Positions 1 to 6,896 of a stretch of 8,619 bases of DNA are shown here, piece after piece. The translations under genes were made by a program, and so were the position numbers. The stretch covers positions 1 to 8,619 of the forward strand of contig JAPYPK010000062.1 of NCBI GenBank assembly GCA_029937655.1. The letters are read 5' to 3'. Numbering within the stretch: position 1 is the first letter of the stretch; each line of letters starts with the position of its first letter. The notes under the pieces are model-generated. The model made no database searches and was not told the origin of the DNA. It worked only from the letters and a program-made list of their open reading frames with translations. The DNA is from Nitrospinaceae bacterium (GTDB lineage: Bacteria; Nitrospinota; Nitrospinia; Nitrospinales; VA-1).

Positions 1-178
1 CCCAGCGGAAAGACGATCTTTTTCAGACCGAACTGATTTATTATTTCTAGACCATTTGGTTGACTGTGACTACAACCCAGTCACCTTTGCTGAACCCTGT
101 TCCCCAGTTTGCAAAAAGCCAACCGTTTAAAATAAGTAGTGCCACAACGAGGATTTTATCTGCGGTTGTAATGCGCAT
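1..178 (-). pseudogene. NusG domain II-like protein, N-terminal part, apparent frameshift, runs off the left edge
   Basis: An ATG at 178-176 opens a 43-codon frame ending at a TAG at 49-47. The peptide starts MRITTADKILVVALLILNGW, with a short charged start and one hydrophobic anchor (about residues 8-24), then GDWVVVTVN. Read one base back, from about position 59 to the edge, the minus strand continues without a stop as NGLEIINQFGLKKIVFPLG. This looks like the natural continuation of the first part. An anchor followed by a beta-rich VVVTVN segment resembles NusG domain II (PF07009) proteins, small membrane-anchored proteins of poorly known function. An in-frame TAA nine bases upstream rules out an earlier start. 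AAGGCGAAG lies about 12 bases upstream, a weak ribosome binding site. The shift may be a real mutation or a one-base assembly error. The gene is cut by the window edge, so the family call is moderate. Confidence 0.45.
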
Positions 179-226
179 AATTATTTAAAACTTCGCCTTG
201 TTAGGGGGGAAATTCGTGTGATCTTT

Positions 227-245
227 CCGCATAATTTTTATGCGG
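227..245. repeat. Perfect 8-bp inverted repeat with 3-base loop
   Basis: CCGCATAA (227-234), loop TTT, then TTATGCGG (238-245) form a perfect hairpin in the spacer between the transporter gene and the NusG-like gene. Neither strand has a clean T-run directly after the stem, so it is not a textbook intrinsic terminator. It could slow transcription, protect an RNA end or bind a protein. Confidence 0.5.
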
Positions 246-262
246 GGGAGGTTATTTTATTT

Positions 263-279
263 ATCACTTTTTAAGTGAT
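263..279. repeat. Perfect 7-bp inverted repeat over the transporter stop codon
   Basis: ATCACTT (263-269), loop TTT, AAGTGAT (273-279) form a hairpin that includes the stop codon of the minus-strand transporter (271-273). It lies 17 bp from the hairpin at 227-245. On the minus strand it is followed by A-rich sequence, not a U-tract, so a role in 3'-end formation is possible but not shown. Confidence 0.45.
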
Positions 280-1599
280 GCCTTTTGATTTGGAGAGAGC
301 ACGATGATCAATGATAAGAAAAAGAATTAGAGAGATCGTTCCAATAATTGAAACATTTAGTATGATGTGAAGAAATTGCTGCCAGCCGTTGACTTGATCT
401 ACAACAGCCCCGCCCAAAAACTCAAATATCATGGAAGCTGAGTATCCTGCAGCATCGATTATGCCCACAAGAACACCGCAATGTTTACCACCAAAATCCA
501 AAGAAAACACACTCATTGGAATTAAATAACAGGGTGCAATCATCAGGCCGAAAACCATAATTGCTGACAAGGCAGTCCAGAGTAAACTAGTTTCTTGAAT
601 GTTAGACTCTGGTAGCAATAACAAAATAACAACACATCCAGTTGCTACAGTCATCATACCACCAAGCACAAATATACGCCTTTTCTTTGTAAGTTTATCA
701 AAAATGAAACCTCCTATGACTATAGAAAACATCGAACCCAATGGAAAAACCGACGAAGCAATGCCGGCTTTTCCCGGAGAAAGATTAAACATTTCCTTTA
801 GGTACAGAGGTAAAAAGCTTTGAAAAGCCATAAGAATAGTCAAAGACATTATGCTTATGCAGATTAACCAGAACCTAGAACTTTTTAGAAAACTTATCAG
901 CGCCTTGCCTAGAGACGCATTATCAAGGTGGTGAGTTGTTTTTGGGTTATTTTCGTTGTCATCTCCGCTTACAGATGGCATGGCTTCGAATCCAACATCC
1001 GTAGGGGATTGTTTGAGATAGAAAAATAAAAGTATGATAAATATTCCTGCTATTGGTAAAGATGAGGCAATTACCCAGCGCCACGAAATTACGAGTAGCA
1101 AACTTCCCATTACCATGGATGTGAAAAGAGAACTTGACATCGAACTTGATGAAAGAATACCCCAGATCCGTCCACGCCAAAACTTTGGATACCAGCTCCT
1201 GATAAGATTTGCCATGGAAGGCCAACCTGCTGACTTTGCAAGCATGGCAATAAAAAACGCAATCGAGAAGAAAAAGACTTTGGACACCATGCCAAATATT
1301 GCAGTAGCCAACATGCAAAAACCAATGGAAATAAGAAACACTTTACGTCCTCCAAATTGGTCAGCCATAACTCCAGTTGTAAGTTTTCCGACCAGGGTTC
1401 CCGCAGTTCCCCAACCAAGAATAGCTCCCCACATAGTTTTAGTGAGTTCTAACTCTGGATCGTCTAGCATAGCTGGGCTTGATATGACAACAGTTGTCCT
1501 GCAAATATTAAGGACCGCATAGGCCCCATATATGCTGGCCAGAACTACCATTTCCCAAAACAACTTCGGGTCACCTTTTAATCTGGTCGCTAAGTTCAT
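271..1599 (-). CDS. Major facilitator superfamily transporter, organophosphate/sugar-phosphate type
   Basis: A 442-residue inner-membrane protein with about 12 hydrophobic segments in two halves, joined by a hydrophilic loop near residues 197-235 (SGDDNENNPKTTHH). MFS motif A is present after the second segment: GVMADQFGGRK, residues 76-86, with Asp80 and Arg85. The segment with AKSAGWPSMANLIRSWYP (121-138) followed by RGR, and the second-half LYLKEMFNLSPGKAG, resemble the GlpT/UhpT (OPA, COG2271) branch. These exchange phosphorylated solutes for phosphate, but the branch also holds hexuronate and other anion carriers, so the substrate is open. I chose ATG at 1599. A TTG at 1611 would add MVYT; neither has a clear Shine-Dalgarno. 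The gene follows recG on the same strand after about 120 bp and may have its own promoter. MFS membership is secure; the subfamily is a resemblance. Confidence 0.85.
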   Translation of the reverse strand: MNLATRLKGDPKLFWEMVVLASIYGAYAVLNICRTTVVISSPAMLDDPELELTKTMWGAILGWGTAGTLVGKLTTGVMADQFGGRKVFLISIGFCMLATAIFGMVSKVFFFSIAFFIAMLAKSAGWPSMANLIRSWYPKFWRGRIWGILSSSSMSSSLFTSMVMGSLLLVISWRWVIASSLPIAGIFIILLFFYLKQSPTDVGFEAMPSVSGDDNENNPKTTHHLDNASLGKALISFLKSSRFWLICISIMSLTILMAFQSFLPLYLKEMFNLSPGKAGIASSVFPLGSMFSIVIGGFIFDKLTKKRRIFVLGGMMTVATGCVVILLLLPESNIQETSLLWTALSAIMVFGLMIAPCYLIPMSVFSLDFGGKHCGVLVGIIDAAGYSASMIFEFLGGAVVDQVNGWQQFLHIILNVSIIGTISLILFLIIDHRALSKSKGIT

Positions 1600-1630
1600 G
1601 GTGTAAACCAAGTTTGATAATGAATTACTA

Positions 1631-1668
1631 TGACACCGGTACTCATGTTTTTTAGAGATGCCGTGTCA
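1631..1668. repeat. Imperfect dyad upstream of the transporter gene
   Basis: TGACACCGG (1631-1639) and CCGTGTCA (1661-1668) are near-perfect inverted copies, with one extra base in the first arm and a 21-base loop. They lie 32 to 69 bases upstream of the transporter ATG. On the minus strand the second arm is part of TTGACA, a possible -35 hexamer, so the dyad could be an operator. It could also be a weak hairpin in the recG 3' region. No good -10 was found at the usual spacing. Confidence 0.3.
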
Positions 1669-1721
1669 AAAGATCCTTTTGAGATATTTTATTTTCATTG
1701 TCTTGCGCTAATGGTCATTTT

Positions 1722-3857
1722 TTAGATAACCTTCATCAGATTTGCCTGATTCCCAAAAGTGTAATGAAGAGTATCTTTTAGCTTTATGTGTTCGGGTGCC
1801 TCCAGTTGAGGATCTTTTTCGATAAGATCGAATGCTTCGCGCCTCGATAATTCCAATAGTTTTATGTCTCGCAATAGGTTCCCGGCCCTCAATAAAGGTA
1901 TTCCCGATTGACGTGTGCCGGTAAAGTCTCCTGGTCCCCGTATGCGCAAGTCTTCCTCGGCAATTGAGAACCCGTCTCGTGATTTAACAATTGCATTTAG
2001 CCTGGCCTTTCCATCATCAGTTAGGGCATGACTGGAAATAAGAAGACATTTTGACGCATATTTTCCACGTCCAACTCTCCCACGCAACTGATGAAGTTGC
2101 GCGAGGCCAAACCTTTCAGCGTGTTCGATTAGCATAACAGTTGCATTGGAGACATCTATCCCTACTTCAATGACTGTTGTTGCCACTAGCACATCTATTG
2201 ACCCATTTTTAAATTCAGCCATAATTTTTTGTCGTTCTTCTTTTTTAAGTTTTCCGTGGATGAGTTGGATTTTAAAATTAGGCAGTCTTCTGTTTTTCAA
2301 CTCTTCGCTAACATCAATTGCCGCTTTTAAGTCAATAGACTCAGACTCTTCAATGAGAGGGCACACTACATAAGCCTGACGGCCTTCTTTAATTTCTTTT
2401 TCTAAGAGAGTGTATGCGCTGTTACGGGCGTCTTCGTAAAAGAGTTTAGTTTTAATAGGTATTCGTCCGGGTGGGAACTCATCTAAGAATGAAACATTCA
2501 TGTCACCATAAAGTGTAAGCGCTAGAGAGCGAGGAATCGGTGTTGCTGTCATGATAAGAACGTGTGGTGTCAGGCCTTTCTTGCTTAGGGCGTCTCTTTG
2601 CAACACCCCGAATCGGTGCTGTTCGTCAACAACAATTAGTCCCAACTTTGAGAACTCTATTTTCTTTTGAATAAGAGCGTGGGTGCCGACAATTATTTGT
2701 GTTGTTCCATTTGCAATGCAACTACGTATTAGAGATTTTTCTTTAGCGGTTCCAGAACTGGTGACAAGTGCTATTGTTATATTTAAAGCTTCGCAGAATG
2801 GGCGGATACTCAGAAAATGTTGTTCAGCTAGAAGTTCGGTTGGGGCCATAAGTGCAGCTTGACAGTTGTTGTCTACTCCTGTGAGCAAAGCGATTAGAGC
2901 TACCACGGTTTTTCCACTTCCCACATCGCCCTGAAGGAGCAAGTTCATTGGTTCATTTCTTTCCAAGTAGTTCATGATCTCTCCGAGTACTCTTTTTTGC
3001 GCCTGGGTCAAATCAAACTTTAGGAGTTTGAGAAATTTGCGGATAATTTCTCCGCGAGTTTTAAATGGTTGCCCGCATTCCTCAACTTCTAGGCGTCTTT
3101 TTTTTAACGCTAAAGAAAGTTGGAGTAGAAAAAATTCTTCAAAGATCAACCTTACTTGAGATGGATCTTGAAATTTTTCCAGAAGTTTGATCGAGGCATC
3201 GTTAGGGGGGAAATGTACCCTTTGAAGAGCTTTGCTCCTAGTGAGGAGTTTGTACCGTTTTATTATTTTTTCTGGAAGAAACTCGTCGATAAAATTTTTA
3301 TAGTCATCGACTACGTTTTTCATGATTGTCCTTAAAGACTTCAGGTGCAGGCCCTCGGTCGAATGATAGACAGGAACGATACGGCCAATTTCTAGTGACT
3401 CTGAACTTTCATCTGATTGAATTTCAGTATTTGGGTGAATGATTTCGAGTCCGCCGCCTCGTTTGTTTTGGGTAGGTTTCCCTGAAAAGATTACTTCTCT
3501 ACCTGCTTTTATTTTTTCTTTCATGTAAGTTTCATTGAACTGGAACCATTTGACACGGACAAAGCCACTGTCATCTTGCACTAAGGCCTCGAATATTTTT
3601 CTGCGGCGTCCAATGCGAATGGTTCCTGCATCAATAACTTTTCCGAAGAAGGAAACTGTTTCACCAGGAACAAGTTCGATGATTTTTTTTACCTGGGTTC
3701 GATCTTCGTAGCGAAACGGAAGGTAAAAAAAAATATCGGAAACAGTCTCCAAATTGATTTTTTTTAGAAGGTCAGCTCTTTTGGGTCCGACGCCCTTGAT
3801 GAATTGGAGTGGATCATCGAGGGATTTTTTTTTTACTGCTGTGGGTTTGCCGCTCAT
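1722..3857 (-). CDS. recG: ATP-dependent DNA helicase RecG
   Basis: A 711-residue protein, close to the usual RecG length. RecG is a cytoplasmic superfamily 2 translocase that remodels stalled replication forks and branch-migrates Holliday junctions. In order it shows: an N-terminal GVGPKRADLLKK helix-hairpin-helix-like stretch (22-33); the OB-fold wedge domain (about 60-150, with VSFFGKV and EVIFSGKP); a Q-motif region DLTQAQ (282-287); Walker A GDVGSGKT (310-317); MAPTELLAEQH (337-347); GTHALIQ (391-397); Walker B DEQH (411-414); TATPIPRSLALTLYGD (437-452); and helicase domain 2 with HGK, TTVIEVGIDV (560-569) and QLRGRVGRG (590-598). All key ATPase motifs are intact. The start is the ATG at 3857; no Shine-Dalgarno is evident. 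A ten-A run sits at codons 8-11. The gene diverges from relA/spoT, in contrast to the common spoT-trmH-recG order of enterobacteria. Confidence 0.97.
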   Translation of the reverse strand: MSGKPTAVKKKSLDDPLQFIKGVGPKRADLLKKINLETVSDIFFYLPFRYEDRTQVKKIIELVPGETVSFFGKVIDAGTIRIGRRRKIFEALVQDDSGFVRVKWFQFNETYMKEKIKAGREVIFSGKPTQNKRGGGLEIIHPNTEIQSDESSESLEIGRIVPVYHSTEGLHLKSLRTIMKNVVDDYKNFIDEFLPEKIIKRYKLLTRSKALQRVHFPPNDASIKLLEKFQDPSQVRLIFEEFFLLQLSLALKKRRLEVEECGQPFKTRGEIIRKFLKLLKFDLTQAQKRVLGEIMNYLERNEPMNLLLQGDVGSGKTVVALIALLTGVDNNCQAALMAPTELLAEQHFLSIRPFCEALNITIALVTSSGTAKEKSLIRSCIANGTTQIIVGTHALIQKKIEFSKLGLIVVDEQHRFGVLQRDALSKKGLTPHVLIMTATPIPRSLALTLYGDMNVSFLDEFPPGRIPIKTKLFYEDARNSAYTLLEKEIKEGRQAYVVCPLIEESESIDLKAAIDVSEELKNRRLPNFKIQLIHGKLKKEERQKIMAEFKNGSIDVLVATTVIEVGIDVSNATVMLIEHAERFGLAQLHQLRGRVGRGKYASKCLLISSHALTDDGKARLNAIVKSRDGFSIAEEDLRIRGPGDFTGTRQSGIPLLRAGNLLRDIKLLELSRREAFDLIEKDPQLEAPEHIKLKDTLHYTFGNQANLMKVI

Positions 3858-3963
3858 TAGTTTACTAGGCCAAGTATGATTATTGTGTGTGGGAGAGTAT
3901 GTATGTTCTTTGGCAAAATATTTATAGTGCTATTAAATGGTGTTTAGCGAATAGGCTTAAGAC

Positions 3964-3982
3964 AAGTAAATGTACTTTACTT
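3964..3982. repeat. Operator-like perfect 7-bp dyad in the recG-relA/spoT spacer
   Basis: AAGTAAA (3964-3970), spacer TGTAC, TTTACTT (3976-3982) is a perfect inverted repeat. It lies about 28 bp upstream of the proposed -35 of the relA/spoT promoter. A further half-like AAAGTAAA occurs at about 4000-4008. The position fits a regulator binding site in this divergent spacer, but AT-rich dyads also arise by chance. Confidence 0.35.
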
Positions 3983-4009
3983 ATAAAAGGCGGCCTAATA
4001 AAAGTAAAT

Positions 4010-4036
4010 TTGACATGGGTAGATCAGGGTTATACT
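4010..4036 (+). promoter_or_regulatory. Probable sigma-70 promoter for relA/spoT
   Basis: A perfect -35 TTGACA (4010-4015) is followed after 15 bases by TATACT (4031-4036), a five-of-six -10 match. The spacer is shorter than the optimal 17, so the promoter may be modest or activator-dependent. Transcription would start near 4043 and give a leader of about 95 bases. The remainder of the 3858-4136 spacer holds the dyad at 3964-3982 and no convincing gene or clear recG promoter. Confidence 0.45.
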
Positions 4037-4136
4037 CTTGAAACAGCGCAACGCAAGCAAAAACAATTAATTAGTCCATGGTTGTGCGATTGAGACTATG
4101 TGAGGGTGAGTAGAAATGTAAAAATGGGTTTTTTTT

Positions 4137-6314
4137 ATGAATCTGGCAGACATAGCCACTGCGGTAAAAAGTTATCATCCCAATGCGGACCTAGATATCA
4201 TATGGGGCGCCTATATTTATTCTGCCAAGGCTCACCAGAATCAGCACCGTCGTTCAGGCGCAGCTTATATTTCCCACCCTCTCGAGGTTGCGTTTAATCT
4301 GACACGATTGAGAATGGATGAGCAGACTATTGCTGCTGGTTTATTACATGACACGATTGAAGATACCCTCCTAACAGCAGAAGAGCTTCGAAGTTTTTTT
4401 GGTGACGAGATTTATCATTTGGTAGAAGGTGTTACCAAAATCAGTCAAATTCAATTTTCCAGTAAAGAAGAAAGCCAAGCTGAAAATTACAGGAAGATGA
4501 TCCTCGCCATGTCAGAGGACATTCGTGTGGTCTTAATTAAACTTGCCGATCGAGCGCATAACATTAAAACTCTCGGGTCGCTTAGTTCGGGTGATCAACA
4601 GCGTATAGCACGTGAAACCCTAGACATCTTCGTTCCCATTGCTAATCGTTTGGGTATCGGATGGATGAAAGATGAGTTGGAGGATGGCGCGTTCATGTAC
4701 ATGATGCCCGATGAACATGAATCGATTCGTGTCGAATTGGCTAGTGGTCAGAATTTACGAGAGTCCTATGTTGAAAAAGTTCGGACTATTTTAGAAAAAG
4801 AATTGGTGACATCGGGAATTACCGCGAAGGTGGTCGGGCGCTCCAAACATTTATACGGTATCCATAAAAAAATGGAACAACAAGGGATTGAATTTAACGA
4901 TTTGTACGATCTTTCAGGGTTACGGATATTAACAACTTCCCTGAAAGATTGCTATTCAATTTTGGGTCAGGTCCATTCACTATGGAAGCCCATTCCCGGC
5001 CGGTTTAAAGATTACATCGCGATGCCTAAACCAAACCTATACCAATCTCTTCATACTGCAGTAATTGGTCCCGAAGGAGAACGAGTGGAAGTGCAGATTA
5101 GGACTGAAGTAATGCACAGGGTTTGCGAGGAAGGAATCGCTGCTCACTGGCAATATAAGGAAGAAGGGAAACTTAAAAATAAATCTATGGTTCAGCAGTT
5201 GACTTGGGTTCGTCATCTCTTGGAAACCCATAAAGAGCTTACGAATCCAAAAGAATTCATAAGCTCTTTTAAGGTGGATTTGTTTTCAAATGAAGTTTAC
5301 GTTTTTACACCAGAAGGTCGTGTTGTTCCTCTACAACGCGGGTCCACCCCAGTGGACTTTGCGTATGCGGTTCATACTGATATTGGGGACCATTGTTCAG
5401 CAGTCAAGATCAATGGGAAAATAGTTTCATTGCAATATAAACTGAAGAATGGTGATCGGGTTGAAATAAAAACAGATAAAACTCAGAAGCCTAATCGGCA
5501 TTGGCTTACATTTGTAAAAACATCTAAAGCTCGAAGTAAGATTTTACACTTTATCAACTCTGTTGAAAAAGAGAAAAGTCTTAGCCTGGGTATGGCTATG
5601 TTGCGTAAGAGTTTGGCGGAATATAAAGTCGATCCCTCGGAAATTTTAAAAGGAAAATTTTTTAACGAGGTACTTCGCTCAAGTGGATTTGCCAATCTTG
5701 AGAGTTTGGTAAGAAGTATTGGTTTGGGTAAAGTCTCAACTCATCAGCTAATTGTTAAACTTTTGCCTAGGGGAAAAATTGAGGAGAAGGAGCGAAGAGA
5801 AGCCGACCAAGTAAAACTACGTGAGAAGGCTCCTGATCTGGCTGGAGCTGCCAGCCTGAAATGTTTTGATGATGATATCCATTTACGTGTGAGCAAGTGC
5901 TGCCACCCTGTTCCAGGAGACTCCATCATTGGTTATGTCACCCGTGGACGAGGAGTAACGGTCCATCGCATTGATTGCCGCAACCTTCAATCGCTGGGGA
6001 ACGAACCTGAAAGATTTGTTGATGTTGTTTGGGGAGATTACGCTAAGGCGGCGCATTCTGTCCGCATTTCAATTATAGCCGAAGACAAACCTGGCCAATT
6101 GGCAGAAATAACTCGTGTCTTAGCTTCATGTGATATTAATATTACACTCGCCAATATATGCCAAGGATCCGACCAAAGGGCTAATTTTGATTTTTTCATT
6201 GAAGTAAATGACCTCCAGCATTTGAAACAGTTATTTTCGGAGGTGGCTAAAGTACCTGGGGTTATCCAGGTTAATCGGGTCGAGGACAACCGTGTGGGGG
6301 AAAATAGGGAGTAG
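4137..6314 (+). CDS. spoT: Bifunctional (p)ppGpp synthetase/hydrolase, RelA/SpoT family
   Basis: A 725-residue long RSH protein that makes and degrades the alarmone (p)ppGpp in the stringent response. The N-terminal HD hydrolase has its metal and catalytic residues: His47 (SHPLEVA), HDTIED (71-76) and ADRAHN (137-142), so hydrolase activity is expected. The synthetase domain shows GRSKHLYGI (234-242), YDLSGLRI (257-264), GRFKDYIAMPKPNLYQSLHT (288-307) and VEVQIRTE (317-324), also intact. A TGS domain follows (about 386-445, VYVFTPEGRVVPL), then a linker, a Cys-rich conserved region (CCHPVPGDSIIGY, 588-600, with Cys614) and a C-terminal ACT domain (about 642-715). With both activities kept and only one copy seen, this may be the organism's single Rel; rel would be an equally fair symbol. 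The ATG at 4137 is forced by a TAA in frame at 4119, yet there is no Shine-Dalgarno and eight Ts directly precede it. Confidence 0.95.
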   Translation: MNLADIATAVKSYHPNADLDIIWGAYIYSAKAHQNQHRRSGAAYISHPLEVAFNLTRLRMDEQTIAAGLLHDTIEDTLLTAEELRSFFGDEIYHLVEGVTKISQIQFSSKEESQAENYRKMILAMSEDIRVVLIKLADRAHNIKTLGSLSSGDQQRIARETLDIFVPIANRLGIGWMKDELEDGAFMYMMPDEHESIRVELASGQNLRESYVEKVRTILEKELVTSGITAKVVGRSKHLYGIHKKMEQQGIEFNDLYDLSGLRILTTSLKDCYSILGQVHSLWKPIPGRFKDYIAMPKPNLYQSLHTAVIGPEGERVEVQIRTEVMHRVCEEGIAAHWQYKEEGKLKNKSMVQQLTWVRHLLETHKELTNPKEFISSFKVDLFSNEVYVFTPEGRVVPLQRGSTPVDFAYAVHTDIGDHCSAVKINGKIVSLQYKLKNGDRVEIKTDKTQKPNRHWLTFVKTSKARSKILHFINSVEKEKSLSLGMAMLRKSLAEYKVDPSEILKGKFFNEVLRSSGFANLESLVRSIGLGKVSTHQLIVKLLPRGKIEEKERREADQVKLREKAPDLAGAASLKCFDDDIHLRVSKCCHPVPGDSIIGYVTRGRGVTVHRIDCRNLQSLGNEPERFVDVVWGDYAKAAHSVRISIIAEDKPGQLAEITRVLASCDINITLANICQGSDQRANFDFFIEVNDLQHLKQLFSEVAKVPGVIQVNRVEDNRVGENRE

Positions 6315-6360
6315 GCAAACAAGAAGCTTAGGATAGAGTCGTTTTAATTAAAGAGAGAAC

Positions 6361-6390
6361 TTTGATCGAGACACAAATGAAACGATCAAA
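6361..6390. terminator. Hairpin between convergent relA/spoT and rpmB, possible bidirectional terminator
   Basis: TTTGATCG (6361-6368) and CGATCAAA (6383-6390) are perfect inverted copies around a 14-base loop, in the 71-bp gap between two converging genes. The downstream arm overlaps the rpmB TGA (6386-6388). Reading on the minus strand, the stem is followed by pyrimidine-rich GTTCTCTCTTT. The stem is AT-mixed and the loop long, so it is weak as an intrinsic terminator. Confidence 0.35.
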
Positions 6391-6577
6391 TTACCTTTAT
6401 TACTTTTCCTGCCTTTAGGCATCGAGTACAGACTTTCATGTTTTTTACGGAACCTTGATATTGTCCTTTTATTTTTTTGAGATTTGGGTTCCACCGGCGT
6501 CTGGTTTTATTGTTTGCGTGACTGACATTATTTCCAAAAAGAGGTCCTTTGTCACATACATCACATCGTTTAGCCAT
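6386..6577 (-). CDS. rpmB: 50S ribosomal protein L28 (bL28), zinc-ribbon form
   Basis: A 63-residue basic protein of the large ribosomal subunit. It starts MAKRCDVCDKGPLFGNNVSHANNKTRRRW, the classic L28 beginning, and ends with VCTRCLKAGKV. Two CxxC pairs, Cys5/Cys8 and Cys50/Cys53, mark the zinc-binding (C+) type; C- paralogues lack them and are often induced when zinc is scarce. The length is typical for the compact form. A strong ribosome binding site AAGGAG lies 7 bases before the ATG at 6577 and fixes the start. rpmG (L33), which follows rpmB in many proteobacteria, is not here; downstream is the convergent relA/spoT gene. rpmB is divergent from the DUF1858 gene across a 94-bp spacer holding a perfect palindrome ATGCTAGCAT (6626-6635). 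Confidence 0.97.
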   Translation of the reverse strand: MAKRCDVCDKGPLFGNNVSHANNKTRRRWNPNLKKIKGQYQGSVKNMKVCTRCLKAGKVIKVI

Positions 6578-6671
6578 TCATTTACTCCTTAGATACACAA
6601 AACCGATTGTTTCACGAGAAGGTTGATGCTAGCATACAGGCGAAATTGGGGCAAGTAATTTTGGAAAAAAT

Positions 6672-6896
6672 ATGTTAATCACAAAACAGACCACCATTGA
6701 ACAGATAATCAGCTCTTGCCCGGAGACTGTGAAGTTTTTCAATGATCTTCAGATGAGTTGTGGTAGTTGTTTTGCTGTCAAATTCGATACGCTCGAAAAC
6801 GGGGCATTGATGCACGGTATGGACGTAAATGATTTAATCACACGCCTTAACCAATTCATTTCTTCTTGCCCCACCAGTATTGAGCCTGATCACTAG
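6672..6896 (+). CDS. DUF1858 redox-disulfide domain protein
   Basis: A 74-residue single-domain protein matching the DUF1858 / hybrid-cluster-protein-associated redox disulfide family (TIGR03980). It has ITKQTTIEQIISSCPETVKFF, then the C-x-x-C pair CGSC (Cys30-Cys33), then the FDTLENGALMHGMDVNDLITRLN helix region that typifies the family. The family often sits beside or fused to hybrid cluster protein or other redox enzymes and is thought to carry a reversible disulfide; no biochemical role is assigned. There is no signal peptide, so it is probably cytoplasmic. Two further cysteines (16 and 66) lie outside the core motif. The start ATG at 6672 has only a weak GGA ten bases upstream. It stands alone, divergent from rpmB and convergent with flgM, with no Hcp gene visible. 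Confidence 0.88.
   Translation: MLITKQTTIEQIISSCPETVKFFNDLQMSCGSCFAVKFDTLENGALMHGMDVNDLITRLNQFISSCPTSIEPDH

Noticed and set aside
1034..1522. 162-codon open frame on the plus strand
   Set aside because: It lies wholly antisense to the transporter, gives a composition-driven peptide without domains, and mirrors the membrane-rich codons of the true gene.
3887..4093. 68-codon plus-strand open frame in the recG-relA/spoT spacer
   Set aside because: No ribosome binding site and no recognisable family, and the proposed promoter lies inside it. Open by chance in AT-rich sequence.
4100..4297. 65-codon frame overlapping the relA/spoT start
   Set aside because: It runs in another frame through the conserved HD-domain coding sequence and carries no family signal. 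Kept only as relevant to the T8 start-site finding.
1722..6314. Possible defence island or novel system around recG and relA/spoT
   Set aside because: Both proteins are full-length, motif-complete housekeeping enzymes and no accessory, toxin, nuclease or mobile gene lies near. Base composition looks even by eye.
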